This document shows, piece by piece, positions 36,584-49,100 of a stretch of 64,000 nt of DNA. Source of the stretch: Trichopria drosophilae (Eukaryota > Arthropoda > Insecta > Hymenoptera > Diapriidae); contig CM059584.1 in assembly GCA_030407085.1 (NCBI GenBank), forward strand, positions 101,865,001 to 101,929,000. The letters are read 5' to 3'. The notes below the pieces were generated by a model. It saw only the letters and a list, made by a program, of their open reading frames with translations, searched no databases and was not told the origin of the DNA. Position 1 is the stretch's first letter. Each line of letters begins with the position of its first letter. A program made the position numbers and the translations under genes.

Positions 36584-38776
36584 CTGTAATGTTATAAGTA
36601 ATATGTATTAAAAATTTTGTTAAACATTAGAATCATTCAATTTGTTGTTTTAAAAATGTTCATAAGTTAGTCCTTGTCTAATTCTTTGTATTTTAATATA
36701 ATTCTGGAGATTTGGGTACTTTTGACAAAAAGTATTCTGGCCCACTACACGGAAAAAATAGTTGGTCTACAACAAGAAAAATTGTTGCTGCAACTACAAA
36801 AAGTAGTAAACATGCCTCAGCAACTTTTTCTAGTTATCGTTACCGCTAAATTAGGTGGCAGCATTCTTACTACTTTTCTTTGCAAGAAGAACTACTTTTT
36901 TACTTTGCGGTTAGAAGTTTTTTTCCTATCAATTTCCTATTTTTTAAATATTGGTTCATACGTAATCAAAACATATGAGATAGAAACATAAAAAGTTACA
37001 TTTATAGTTGACTGCATTATTTAGTCATTAAAATATAATTGCTACAATGAAGTTACTCAATAAATCATGCCTAATAATAAAAACCACAACAAAAATTTTG
37101 CCTTGAAACTAACAAAATGCATTAACGACTATGTAGTTAAATTACTATGTAGTGCTTCGACCTAGGTTCTTCCTCTTATTATAAAGTATATTATAATAAT
37201 TTAATCTATCGCTCTATTTTTTTTATGCAAAAAAAAAAATTTGTTACATTTCTACTTAAATAGGTTGCATAAAATTAAAGAAATTAAGCATTTAGAGCTT
37301 CTATTTAAGGCCAAAATATAACTGATCGACAAATCGTTTTTATCGCACTCGTTTTCATTGACTCTAAAGAAGTTGTAGATATCATAAAGATGTTTTTCAC
37401 ATCACCTCAAAATTGTCGAGATAATTAAACAAAAAGATAATTGAAAAAAGTTATAATTTTTAATTCTTTTTTCGCGCAAGAAAAGAAATTTTTGTACCAA
37501 ATTTGGAGGAAACTTACGTTTTCATGTCGTAAATAAGATGTACTTTTTTTTCTAATAGAAATATTCATTTTTAGAAAAATATTATTTATTACTTCTCGTC
37601 TAAAGTATAACTATTTAGGCATAAAATATATTTTGTAACATGTTTTCCTTAAATACAATTAAGGTACTCTTATGCCATACCATTAAATGTTGGAATTTCT
37701 TTTAATAAGTTAATAGTATGCTTCAGCGAATTTGAAACAATAATTACAAAAATGACTTTTTAAAGGAATTGGTGAATTTAATGGATTGTGCTTAGAAAAG
37801 ATATAATTATATAAATAATCAACGCAATTTGCGTATTATGCATGATGTATATATATATAAATAAGAAATATAAATTTACACTAGACAATTTGAAGAAATA
37901 ATTTTAAAAAATTACTTTTCGAAAATAGGTACGTATTTTCCGTTTTTTTGTGATTGCTGCAAATTTTTAAGTCTGAAAATAGATATTTCAACGTACCAAA
38001 TTCAATAAAAAACGTTTAAAAATCTAAAAGTTTAATCAGAGAATGTTCGATTGAATTTAGGGATAATTTTTCGGTTTTAGTTCAATATAATATCTAAAAA
38101 TGAATATTTTTATTTGAAAAACGTATACCTTATTTGGGATATGAAAAAGTAAGTTTCCTCCCAATTTGCTGAAAAAATATCTTGTTTTTGTGCAAGAAAA
38201 AATCCGTATTTTTCAACCATGTCGAAAATTTTCAGGTATGTGAAAAACGATGCATACAAAAGTTGTCGTTCTTTTTAATATCTATAACTTTTCCGTGCAT
38301 TATTTTTCGATTGGAGGTCAACTTTCGTCGGAAATAAAAAGAACTAAAAAATTGTACGTTTTTTTAAAATATGTTTTCGCGATTTTTACAAAAGGGCGAA
38401 ATAAAATATTTTAGTTTTAATCTTTTTACATTCGTACGTTCGCAGATTATCTACTCTAACTAGACCGTGCTATCGGGACGTGCTGAAATGGTTAGAAGTT
38501 TCGTTACTAGAAAAGGTAACCTTAACGAGAAATACTAAGATGCAGGTTTTACACATTTCGATAGTTAGTGTAACTATTTAAAATTATCAGCTATAATAAA
38601 CATTAGTTTATTGGATTTACTATATTTTTTGCATTCACTATTTTTGGGTTTATTACGTGTAAGAAGTTAGTGTACTAACATTTTTTGTTCGTATATGCAA
38701 GGGTTATTTAAATGTTGAATGCTTTTTGGCAAAATATATTTGAATGTAGAAATAAAACTGCAGCAAATGTACTTAC
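36584..38776 (-). other. Itpr: 2.2-kb Itpr intron with a foldback element
   Basis: The 3' half (37,370-38,290) is a long inverted repeat. An open frame on the opposite strand at 36674-36991 has no recognisable similarity and is taken as chance. Confidence 0.7.
37371..38290. mobile_element. Foldback element with arms of about 200 bp
   Basis: The left arm (about 37371-37575) matches the reverse complement of the right arm (about 38091-38290) through TTGTAGATAT-like, TTTTTCACAT, ACCTCAAAATT-like, GGAGGAAACTTAC, TTTTCAT, AAATAAG and AATATTCATTTTTAGA blocks. The spacer is about 515 bases and non-coding. It is a decayed non-autonomous element. Confidence 0.75.
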
Positions 38777-38902
38777 TAGGCATGGAGTCCGGCAAGAAGG
38801 GATAGCAGAAACCGACGATGATATTGATTAGAACAGCGCATTTAAATAGAATGTTGCTCCATAAAGACATGTAGCTGCTCACCCAAAATAACATCGGTTG
38901 TC
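38777..38902 (-). CDS. Itpr: Itpr exon: membrane segment S1
   Basis: This 126-base exon (phase 1 in, 1 out) encodes QPMLFWVSSYMSLWSN, the first membrane helix (ILFKCAVLINIIVGFCYPF) and LPDSMP. The GQPMLFWVSSYMSLW wording is typical of insect IP3 receptors. The acceptor is TTCTAG|GACAA and the donor GCCTA|GTAAGT. Confidence 0.96.
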
Positions 38903-41064
38903 CTAGAAATGTAAAATTCGTTATTTTCTTAGTACTATAATAATATCAACATAAAACTGTATTTATACAAATTCGGTGAGAACGAAGGAAATAATTTGTT
39001 TAAAATATATATTACAAATTCGGTTGAATGGCTGGAAAGTTTTGTACAGGTTATTTTTATTATTTATTATTTGAATTATAACTTATCGCAATGACATTCA
39101 CATTTTTTGCATTTATAACATTTTGAATGCAATCGAGTTATTTCGCACTCATCTGAAAAAATATTGACTCATATAATCGCCCCACTTGTTGGTAAATACG
39201 TTAAGATTGTTGAAATAATTAGGTCTATTTACAAAGTGATAGTTACAAACTGCAGTACCAGGCAAGAACATTGGTATTAAGTTCTAAAGTGCTCAATAAT
39301 TGGGGTAATGACAAAAACATTCCATTCGCCACTACAACTTTCGCATTTGTGTATTATAAAATAATTGGGTCGGGTCGAAAAACCAACAAAATCAATAAGC
39401 TGATAGATCAAAAAAACGACAGTAAAAAAACCTACAATTAAAAAGCCGGTAGTAAAAAAACCAAACCTGCCGCTTGCTGATGTGTATTTTTTTATGTGTC
39501 GGCTTTTAGACTGTCAATTTTTCGACTGTCGATTTGGTGAGCTGTCGGATTTTTGACCGACACCAAAATAATTTATGGAAATCATTACAATACAGGGTAT
39601 ATGTATATTTCAAGAGATATGCAGTTTAACCTAGACCTTTATTTTATAAATGATGTATTTCCTAAATAAATAACAAAACCTGTAAAGCATTTTTATTTTT
39701 TAACGGATCTGATGAAAATAAAACTGTAATAACCTGCATCAGTCGTATTTGTTAAATACTGAATAAATACTATTGAAATGAATGAATTTTGTTCAAGTTT
39801 ATAATTAATTTTTATCCAAATTCCAATTACTGAGGTCTAGTCTTTTTTTAAATTTCTGTCAAATAGATAGAAAAAAATTGACAAACTAGAGGGTTATTAT
39901 CAATTTATAATACCTCTGCTTGTAGAGAAATAATCAAAATAACACTAGACGTGAAGTTGTCACACAGAAATTATCACAGGCTGATTAACTAAAATACCGT
40001 TGAGGAAAATAATCAGATAATAATTTTGTACAAGACCAATTTGTCGGGAGATATCTTTCCTTATAGATTACTGAGAATTATGGTTTTCAACATTTTAACC
40101 CGATGTTTCTCGGAATCAAGTGGTGAAAAAATTATTTATTATCAGATTCGAAATTCTTCGATCACTAATTCCCAAAAACAACCTTATTTCATCTCTGACG
40201 CACTTTTACCATTGACTAGAATCTAATTGATCAATATTTAAATATTTTCATGGACGCAATTAAGTAATTTTAAAAGTAAGTAGAAATGTGTGGGTCAGAC
40301 ATCATTTCAGGGAATTATTTTTGTACTTTCTTTATTCGAAGAGCATAAACTTGTTGTACATCTTTTCAAAATCACAAATTTTTTAGTTTCTTTTTATTTA
40401 GAGTACAAACTAGAGAACAATCCCTGACCATGTTATTAGACCCTTACTGAATAATTAACATTTCACTTAATTTCTTAGTTTAATACTTATGATTTGTGAT
40501 AATAATGTAATTTTCAGAATAGGTAAACTACGTGATTTGTCCCCTATCAGAATTAGCAAAGTTGTTAGTATGATCAAAGCTAAAAATATGCGCCACTATC
40601 AAATAGCAAACATTTTAAACGTCTCACGAAGTTCAGTCAAGAATATAAAAAAAGATTGACCTTGGCGAAGATTTAACTGGAGTTTAAATGGATCTAATAA
40701 TATGGCCAGGTTCTGTAGTTTATTCGTGAAGAAATCTAATCTCCTGTGCTTGTAAAATAGGGAATTATTAAAAAAAAAGGGAAAATTATTTATTTGGCAG
40801 TGAAGAGATTAAGATAGGTGTAAAGGAGTACACAGATTCAAAGGATGAATTTAAAAAATATGTCGTATAAGTTTGGGGAATACACTTTGCAGCAACTTAC
40901 CATTGGGACCATTTGTGGTCTCTCCTAATGAAATTTTAAGAAACAAAATTCTTATACTTAAATTTATTTCAGAAAAATTTTAAATACTTATTATTATGAA
41001 TTTTATGACCGAATAAAGCCTTTTTCCAATTCATTTCCATAAATTATTAAAGTAAAAAACAAAC
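38903..41064 (-). other. Itpr: 2.2-kb Itpr intron with Tc1 scrap and a small palindromic repeat
   Basis: At about 39,357-39,580 the ends ATAATTGGGTCGG and CCGACACCAAAATAATT are imperfect inverted repeats enclosing several CTGTCG/CGACAG motifs. A Tc1-like transposase scrap lies at 40,516-40,680. No exon is evident in the remainder. Confidence 0.6.
40516..40680 (+). pseudogene. Tc1-like transposase N-terminal fragment
   Basis: The plus strand reads KLRDLSPIRISKVVSMIK, then MRHYQIANILNVSRSSVKNI, then a stop. A one-base shift later comes DLGEDLT. This is the paired-like helix-turn-helix at the start of Tc1-type transposases (pattern LSP...K...QxxIAxxLNVSxSSV...LGEDLT). The rest of the enzyme is unrecognisable. 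It lies antisense in an Itpr intron. Confidence 0.7.
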
Positions 41065-41257
41065 CTCTAAGTTTCTTCTGCCATTTCATTTCGTTGAACA
41101 TGTCTTCGGTTCGCTCGAAGAAATCGGAAACTTTGGATCCCTGATCATCTCTTTCAGCGGTATTTAACACTCGAATCTTCGTGTCGTTGGTAATAAGTTC
41201 GCATATTTCAGGAATTGGAAAGACAATTTGTTCCAAAGTTCGGTCATGTCTGACAAT
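41065..41257 (-). CDS. Itpr: Itpr exon: segment before S1
   Basis: This 193-base exon (phase 0 in, 1 out) opens [16 protein letters not shown] and contains [16 protein letters not shown] and [14 protein letters not shown]. It encodes the intervening lateral domain just before the first membrane helix. The acceptor is AATTTAG|ATTGT and the donor TTAGAG|GTTTGT. Confidence 0.97.
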
Positions 41258-41395
41258 CTAAATTCAAAAAGTAGTACAATATCATAATAAATATTCAACT
41301 AAACATTTTTAACAGAAAATGAAATATTAATTACTTAATACATTATCAATTTTTTATATTACCTGTGATTTATGAAAGCTACATTTTTCACTTAC

Positions 41396-41545
41396 TTCAA
41401 TCTGTGCTGTATGGCTTGCGTAATATTTCAAAGCTTTGTTGATTTTTGGATCAGCAGTGGACAAATCTGATGGTTTCAACATAGCCGCTAACTCTTTGTT
41501 ATGCTGTGCCAATTGATGACAAAGGATATAGATGTTATGTCCGAC
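41396..41545 (-). CDS. Itpr: Itpr exon: segment before the lateral domain
   Basis: This 50-codon, phase 0-0 exon opens [19 protein letters not shown] and closes with [11 protein letters not shown]. It matches the conserved GHNIYILAHQLARHNKEL region of the family. The acceptor is AATCGCAG|GTCGG and the donor ATTGAA|GTAAGT. Confidence 0.96.
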
Positions 41546-41622
41546 CTGCGATTAAATTTCATTTTTTTTACTATTTATGTTAGAAATAATCCTACGAAAA
41601 TTAATGATAAAAATCAACAAAC

Positions 41623-42129
41623 CTCTTTGGGGGAAACGCCATCCTCGCCATTCGACGAATCGTCAGCATCACCATCATCATCCAAAGATTCCTGATGAAA
41701 GGCGGTGCAAGCCACATCAACCAATTGTTTTGGATTCATATTGTACAGAATTCTTTCTGCATTTTCGCTATCCCCTCTGCTTTCCATAATAGCAAGCAAT
41801 AGTTTGCTGGCATTATTTTTAAGCTCCAGAACAAGATCCATTCTGGTTTTACCAAGAGGATTGATATCATTTAAAATCAAAGCTGTAATGATATCTAAAC
41901 CATTTGATTCGTGAGTTGCTATGCAATTTTGATTATCGTGGCAAGGACCCTGACAATATTCGGTCAGAGTTTCCAAAGTTTGGTTGATCAAAGCTACATT
42001 GTATTCATTGATATACAAGCCCAGAAGACCCAGTCCACCGGTAGTGGAGCCACAAATACAGTCGAGGAACATGAGAGTTTCCGAAACGAGGTTGAAGTTT
42101 GTTTTATTATTTTGATTACGCAGGAAATT
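41623..42129 (-). CDS. Itpr: Itpr exon: RIH-associated domain
   Basis: This is the longest exon (169 codons, phase 0-0). It opens [18 protein letters not shown] and contains the family hallmark [19 protein letters not shown], then [28 protein letters not shown] and [18 protein letters not shown]. It ends with an acidic linker [15 protein letters not shown] before VSPKE. This is the RIH-associated domain shared with ryanodine receptors. Identity to vertebrate receptors is very high. Confidence 0.98.
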
Positions 42130-42211
42130 CTGAAATAAATATAATATTTAATTTTATTCCCTCCCCATAATCATAGTGATAAATATGTAAAATCAATAAT
42201 TAAAAATGTAC

Positions 42212-42507
42212 TTGTAATTCACGGTTGTGATTTTCACACAACAATTGTAAAAATCGAAGAATCGGTTGCATTACTAGGACTTTGGCACTCAATTGACCTT
42301 CGTCTCTCTCGGCTGCTCCGCCCAATCGTTGACGATCAAGCTTTTCAGCTAAAATATCTTCTAAAGCACAGCTTAATGCAGGATTATTAGCCACATCTTC
42401 GCCAGAGGCCAAATTCCGAACGGATGCATATGCTTGTGCCGTAGAAGCTGCGGCTTGATTCAGTTCTTCTCGTAACTCATCAGTTATCACAATTCCATTT
42501 GGTTTTC
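42212..42507 (-). CDS. Itpr: Itpr exon: coupling region helices
   Basis: This 296-base exon (phase 1 in, 0 out) reads KPNGIVITDELREELNQAA, a variable segment, then VLVMQPILRFLQLLCENHNR and ELQ. The last part matches the family exactly. The N-terminal KPNGIV stretch is variable between phyla. The acceptor is TTTGAAG|GAAAA and the donor TTACAA|GTACAT. Confidence 0.95.
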
Positions 42508-42713
42508 CTTCAAAATAAATAAGACATAAAATTACAAAGTCCTTCTTTTTTTCTACTAATTAAATACAAAATTATGGCATATTTTTTTGTGTACACTGTA
42601 CAAAAATTTACATAAATTCAGAAAATATTTGTTTATATTTAGCAAACGTTTTCTTGAATCTAGAATATTTTGTTTGTTAGTGTGCACATTTATAATTTAA
42701 TGTATAAATATAC

Positions 42714-42855
42714 CAGAAGGACGTTTACGCGATATTTTCTCGATATCCTTCACTTGCTCTTTGTCTTCGTGTGCCTTTGCCGCAATGTCCGAAGTATTAA
42801 CCGTAACCGTCGATTTTATTTCTTGCTGAGCGTCTTTCATTTTTTCATAAAATAC
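42714..42855 (-). CDS. Itpr: Itpr exon: coupling region, basic linker
   Basis: This 142-base exon (phase 0 in, 1 out) opens VFYEKMKDAQQEIKSTVTV and NTSDIAAKAHEDKEQ and ends with basic ISRKRPS. It corresponds to FYDRMKVAQQEIKATVTVN of vertebrate receptors. The acceptor is TTTTCAG|GTATT and the donor TTCTG|GTATAT. Confidence 0.95.
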
Positions 42856-42927
42856 CTGAAAAGAACCTTGTCGTACTTTAATCCCCTTTTTTATAGTAAT
42901 AAAATCATATCGAATTTAAAAGTGCAC

Positions 42928-43160
42928 CTTAAAGAAGCATTGACTCAAATCTCCATTCATGAGTTTGGTAAAGACACTTTTTTGGATGATGGGATTTCCA
43001 CCTTCCAGCAAGGCTATTCCTAATTCGACAACTTCAACGAATATACTTGGAGATGGTATACTTCTTATGAATAATTCGACTACTAAATCGGAGGCTCCTT
43101 CTCGATCCAGATGACTTTGTACTTCATGTAGTGTTCGGCCAGCTCGACTTAACATTTTTG
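42928..43160 (-). CDS. Itpr: Itpr exon: coupling region
   Basis: This 233-base exon (phase 1 in, 0 out) reads KMLSRAGRTLHEVQSHLDR, EGASDLVVELFIRS, GIALLEGGNPIIQKSVF and SQCFFK. It matches the LAEVQCHLDKEGASNLV region. The acceptor is GTTACAG|CAAAA and the donor TTTAAG|GTGCAC. Confidence 0.95.
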
Positions 43161-43660
43161 CTGTAACCAGAAGGTTCTCTACTTACACTTTTAAGTATAT
43201 GACTAACATGGACATTTATTCAAATGTAAATTAAATCATTTCTAACAAGTGAATTGATTAACTCATTTATGTTGGTATTTACTATACACAAGTAGCTGCT
43301 ACTACTTTTTTGATGTGGCGAAAAATATTTCAACGACAGTGGGATCGTTTCAAGACAGCTACAAAACTGTTCATTTTATTTGACCTTGAGTGGTTTCTTG
43401 AATGTGAAGTGAAGGTCAGCTTGTTTTGTTTATAATAATTCAAAAGTTATTGTCAAACTTTGAAAGGTTCTCGAGACAAACTAATATAAATTTTAATGAT
43501 AATTAGGAATTTCCATAAAAAATTCTAGGTAACCTTCAAGTATCTATCCAATCGTTATAAAATGGTGTATAAAATCCTGAATTCTATTATTTTCTAAAAA
43601 GTAATCATCCAATTCATCATTTGAATAAATGAAGAAAGAAAATCGAAATCTAGATGTAGT

Positions 43661-43733
43661 GAATGATGTCAACAGGACGGAAGCTACAAAACTGATAAAT
43701 TTAGAATATCACCTGTGCTTGTTGACATCATTC
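43661..43733. repeat. Short perfect hairpin, 14-base stem
   Basis: GAATGATGTCAACA (43661-43674) and TGTTGACATCATTC (43720-43733) are exact reverse complements with a 45-base loop. The size is pre-miRNA-like, but the loop is large and the stem short. A tiny MITE is as likely. Confidence 0.5.
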
Positions 43734-43888
43734 TTGCATTATAAAAAATCTCTTTTTGAACAATATAGAAAACCGTATGTTTTTATGGTTTATAAAATAT
43801 AATTCATCAATATTTCTAAACAAAAATAAAAATGTCTCAAAAAGAGACTTTGAATTCCTATCTTCACGAATCCTTAATAGTAATTTAC

Positions 43889-44006
43889 CTCCTGGACCGT
43901 GAGTAACTGCCATTGTACATGGTCCCCCGATATCGACAGTTTCTGGTTTTTGCATAAAATTCTTCCCGAAATATCGAGATAATAGGTTGTTTCGCAAAGC
44001 TTCACC
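43889..44006 (-). CDS. Itpr: Itpr exon after the SII-equivalent site
   Basis: This 118-base exon (phase 0 in, 1 out) opens GEALRNNLLSRYFG, matching vertebrate GEALRQVLVNRYYG, and continues KPETVDIGGPCTMAVT and HGPG. In vertebrates this is exactly where sequence resumes after the SII splice segment. The acceptor is TTCCTCAG|GGTGA and the donor CCAGGAG|GTAAAT. Confidence 0.95.
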
Positions 44007-45114
44007 CTGAGGAAAAACCAGAATATATTATTACTAAAAGAAAAAAGATACTTTGAACACCATATGCAATCGACGCTATATACATGTATGAAAGAGTATT
44101 TACAAATGATTTGAGTATATTTTCAATTAACTTTATACGGTATGTATTTTTAAATAAAATAGGTGAAATTTGTAAAGTTTTTAAACTACAGGATATTACA
44201 GGAAACTTAATTGTACCAATGTATAACAAATTTATATTCGCAGTGTTCTTTATATATACAATTCAATATTTTACAATTGTTATTACGATATTCAGGGCGA
44301 TTAAAACTATGCTTATCTAATCTACTTCATTTACAGGAATTAATCTATTATTGCTAATGTCTTACGCTCTACTCTATTTTATTTAAAATAAAAGAAATTG
44401 TATGAAGTCAAGTCGATAAGGATTTAATCTATTCGTTATATACAATATATGTGCAGAACCGATTTTTACTTGAGATTGACGAGTAAAATGTAGAATAGTT
44501 TATTGATTCGGTATATTTGTAATATTTAATATCTGAATGTTAATAATGACTGTAGTTATAATTTAACATATAAACATTTTTACTATCAATTTATGTTAAA
44601 TGAAACCATTAAATTAGGAATATTACAACACTTTCTTAGTACAAAGTGTGGTGCGGACCTGATCAAACTCTGCTTAGATTGTCTAAATGTATATACATCA
44701 GAATCTGGTAAGGAATACAATCAGACTTATTGGTGTCAGATCCTGATTAGGCCTTGTTCACTTAATCTTTTCTAATGTAATTACGGAAAAATTAAATAAG
44801 AATAACCTTAAAATAAAATATTTACTTGTTTAAGGTTCTTACCTTCAGTTCTTAATCATTCTATAATCCGCGAGTACTTCGTAATTTACGTTCCATAATC
44901 AAAACATATTAAATTAATTTTTCTGTACAATTGATAAGCTAATAATATTTTATAATGAAAAACGTTTCTTTTGGAAACAGAAACAAAATAATCTACAATA
45001 TTGTATTCTTTCAATTGTCTTCTTTTGGTACAAAAACAAAATTATCTGCAATTGTACTCTTTTCTGCAGCGATTCGATCCTTTTGCAAGCAGCAAGCTTC
45101 ATGAGAACCCATTA

Positions 45115-46132
45115 ACCCTCAAAAACATGAAATGTTTAGCTCATATTTTATCCTCACTACCAAATTAAAAAATTGAAAAGATAAGGAGAGAAACTACTTC
45201 TATTAAACATAAAAATACCTAAATAACAATTTTTCAACATTTTTTTCAAATGCAAAACAATGTAGTTTGGACGAGTATACTCGTCCTTGTGATTAGGAGG
45301 GTTAAATAGTTGTAGATTACAGGAAAGTTCGTTTTTAGCTTCATATAGTTTATCCTTTTAAAAATGGCGAAAAATTGTAATAATTAAAAAAAATGTTTTA
45401 TCTTTAATTCTGATATAAAATGATGTTGTAAGGCTCAAATATCCATAGACTAAATTCTCTTAATTATTTTTCAGTTCAAAATCTTTGTACAATTTAATTT
45501 AGCCCGATAGATGAAGAATAGAAACATACCTTCATCGTAAATTATGAATTTTCCTCAGAGAATCAAAAAACTCTATCCTAAAAAATGCAAAAATAAAATA
45601 AAATAAAGATTTCAAACCTTTATTGACAATAATATGTAATAAAACTCATTTTTTTCGCATTCCTCGACAGTCGCTGTGAATTCGAATTTATTCTGTCCGT
45701 GATATAAACTGTAAAATGATCGAATGTTCAATCAATACAAATTTAAAACTTTGATAGAAAAAATTTAGTGTCATTTTTTTATTTCACAATTATTCAGACA
45801 ATACACGCATTTTTTTCATTTCCATCACAATTTTTCGCCATTTTTAAAAGGATAAACTACGTAAAACTAAAAACAAATAATTTTTCAGTAATCTACAAAT
45901 ATTCTATCCACCATGCATATAATCTAGAATGAAATGGACATCCGTTATTCATTAAAAAGTAAAACGTTTTCAATCAATTGATACTTTTTCAAACAAAATC
46001 TGCCATATTGCTTTGTTAATGTACGAAATTTTCATCCCGGAAATCGAGAAGATAAATTCCAGAAATAGTAAAATCAGCATTTTATAATTAGTAAGACTCG
46101 AATATAAGTTAACAGTTCAAGTTTTTGAGGGT
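45115..46132. mobile_element. Foldback element with palindrome
   Basis: The outer ends ACCCTCAAAAACATGAA (45115-45131) and TTCAAGTTTTTGAGGGT (46116-46132) are inverted repeats. Inner arms at 45311-45380 and 45826-45898 match strongly (TGTAGATTAC, GTTTTTAG, TAGTTTATCCTTTTAAAAAT, GGCGAAAAATTGT). The stretch between is only weakly paired. GGACGAGTATACTCGTCC at 45269-45286 is a perfect 18-base palindrome. No coding capacity is seen. Confidence 0.7.
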
Positions 46133-49100
46133 CCGTTTGTTAATAGCTATGTATTTTACGTTTCATAAATTTATATTATTCAGAGTAGGGAATTTGTATA
46201 GTTAAGTTTTACAATGTCGTATATTGTTCTTTCTCACTACACTAGTATTAGAGACAGATTATTAGATTATTTGTAAAATCGGAATCTGCAGGAACGCATC
46301 TAAAATACCTACTACAAAAAAAATTCTACTTTGAAGGAAAAACGCAAGTGGTCAATTACCAAAACTTCGAAATTAACTACAATATACTCTCGATTCTACT
46401 TTTAACGCATAGAAACAAATTATACTTTTAAAATATTACTGATATTACTGGGTGTTAAATAGTTTAAATTAATCTTCTCAACCATGTTTAATTATAAATA
46501 ATAACATATTAATATTCGTCGTTATACAACGGGTGCAGTAAAAAATGAGTATAAAATTTTTTAGAAAAAACAATTTTACGTTTTCGGCTCTGTATTGAGG
46601 TTATCTTCAGTATAAATGTAAAACAAACTTTGTTAGAATGTAAAAAATACAAAGTAAACAAAATTAACAAAAATGCATAGGTTTTCATTTATATGAAAGT
46701 TGAATAACAGAGGTAGAGATTATAGTAATCAGTAAAATATTGTGCTATTTTCTGATTAATTTGTTTTCGTGGTCACTATGAAAAATTCCGTGACTAAAAA
46801 CACGTGTGCCATTCCTGTTGGCCAAATAGCATATATGTTGCCCAAAACGAGAGCTGCTAAAAAATGTGGACATGTATAAATCTATTTATTTTTCGAAATT
46901 TATATTTCACCATATTGTCTCTGTCAATAACGAAAAAGAAGTTTCATAAGCAACATAATTTATGTTAACATTTTTAGCAAAATAATATAAAAAAATGTGT
47001 ATTCACATTCATTTACTGAAGAAGTGAAATTTTCAATGTGTATCACGGAATCTAATAGTGTACTGAAATGAAAATACAAACAATATTGTTTTTAATACGA
47101 AATACTTTTAGTTGGATTACAAGAACGTGTTTAATGATTGTCTCAAATGACTCAAAATATAACACTAGATATATATAAAAATAATAAAATAATACACCAG
47201 GGAATAGAAATTAATTATTTATTTCTATAAAGAAAGATCAAAACAAACTTCTGAATACATAACCACTTTTAATCACTCAAAAGGTTGAAACACTTTTCTA
47301 GGACGGATAGAATCATAGTATTCTCACAAACTATTTGTAAAGTGAGTAGAGGATTAACGAATTATCATAAAAATTTTGTAAGTATAAGGTTTGCAACGTG
47401 GAAATGGAAAATGCCGTTCTTATCCCACTAAATTCCGACCTACAATTAAACATTTATTAATTACTACTGATGTTTAGTTTTAAATTTTACGTATATGATA
47501 TCGTCTAAAACTGTTCTATATACATGTAATTAAGTTAACATCCGTTTCTTATGTATATTTCAGTTTTCGTATGAAAAAAATGTTCATCAAAGTTGTGTTT
47601 TGAAATTAATCATTATTAATCGACAAATAAGAATAAAAGGATTTTTACTGCCACGAACAAAATTTGCATTGTTATCCCACTTCGAGAATTAAATTCAAAA
47701 AACGCTCATGAACGATGAATTGTGTTTTTTTGTTTCAGATATATATTGAAAGACGCACATCAGTAGAATTTATCGAGTTTTAAATAAACATCACTCCGGC
47801 GATAGAATAAGTGATTAGAGCTCTGAGGATTCAGAACTATTGAAACAATACAATGAAAGTTGAAAATGATAAATATTTAGAAATTTCAGACAATTAAAAC
47901 AGAATTAATCAATTTTTTTCTGAATAAAGAAAATGTAAATGGATGTTCTTATAGGGTACATTTTTTTGTACGGAAGAAATTTGCCTGGTGTATTAAAATG
48001 TATTGTTAATTTTTCGTATATTTAAATATATTATTTTCTGGTAGTTATCGTAAAGGATATAAAAAATATCAGTCACGGAGTCGTTCGTTAAAATCGTAAC
48101 ATATTTTTCTTTTTGATATAAATTTTAATTTTGTTAAAAATTTCGAAAATTTATTAGAAATTGGAGCATTTTTAGTAAGAAGAATGTCAACAAGTAACAA
48201 ACAAAAAACGGAGCGATGTTTTACACGAATTAATTATCATGAATAAAACCACGTAAATTAATATTCAGAAAAAATGTTAATAATTTTAAATATTTTTTTA
48301 TATTTATCTGCCACACTATTTTCGATATTTTAAATTTTTCGATAGGGCAAAAGTTAGACAAAATTACAGTTTTAGAACATTCTGAAGGCCAGACAATAAA
48401 TCCACTATTTTGAATTTAGAAAGTATTGATAGCATTAATAATCCGAGACTTTACAATAATTTTCAATTAACATCATCTATTAGTCGATCTTGGAATTATC
48501 TCATTAACGCCCAAATAATTTATAATATTTTATCTTTTTCAAAACTAGTGTTCAATATGAAACTTTCGGATTTAAAAAAATTATAGTTGTATTTCGGTAT
48601 GAGTCTGTTTTTTCAAATTCTGTCATCAAAATTTAACTATCTTAATGAATTAATGAAATATGACGATTTAAATTTCAAAAAACGTAAAAAGGGTTTTGTC
48701 GAATCGAAATTCCCTCACTAAAATCTATATTATTTTAGTTTTAAGATAGATTGAAAAAATGTTGAAATTAATATGCCAGTCACAAAATCATCGCCAAAGA
48801 GGAAAGCATCTACGTATATATTCTTTAAACTTACAGGTTTGTTTGCTTAGAGTAGCTCAGTCGCTCATAAAGTTTCTACAATTTTAATAAAGTAATTTAA
48901 GATAATATGCCCAATGAAAAATCTAACGGTTGTTGGGGTTTTTTGTAATTTTATATCCATTTTGGGGTTTTATAAACTTCTAATTTAATATAGCGATGTT
49001 TTAAGGTTGCTAATTTCGAAAAGTAGAAATTCACGATCTCGGATACATTGGGTGCAATAAACATTTTTATGAATCATTTAATTTTTATATCTTTCTGTAA

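Noticed and set aside
36674..36991. 105-codon plus-strand frame opposite Itpr
   Set aside because: Low-complexity, AT-driven composition within an intron, and no family is recognised.
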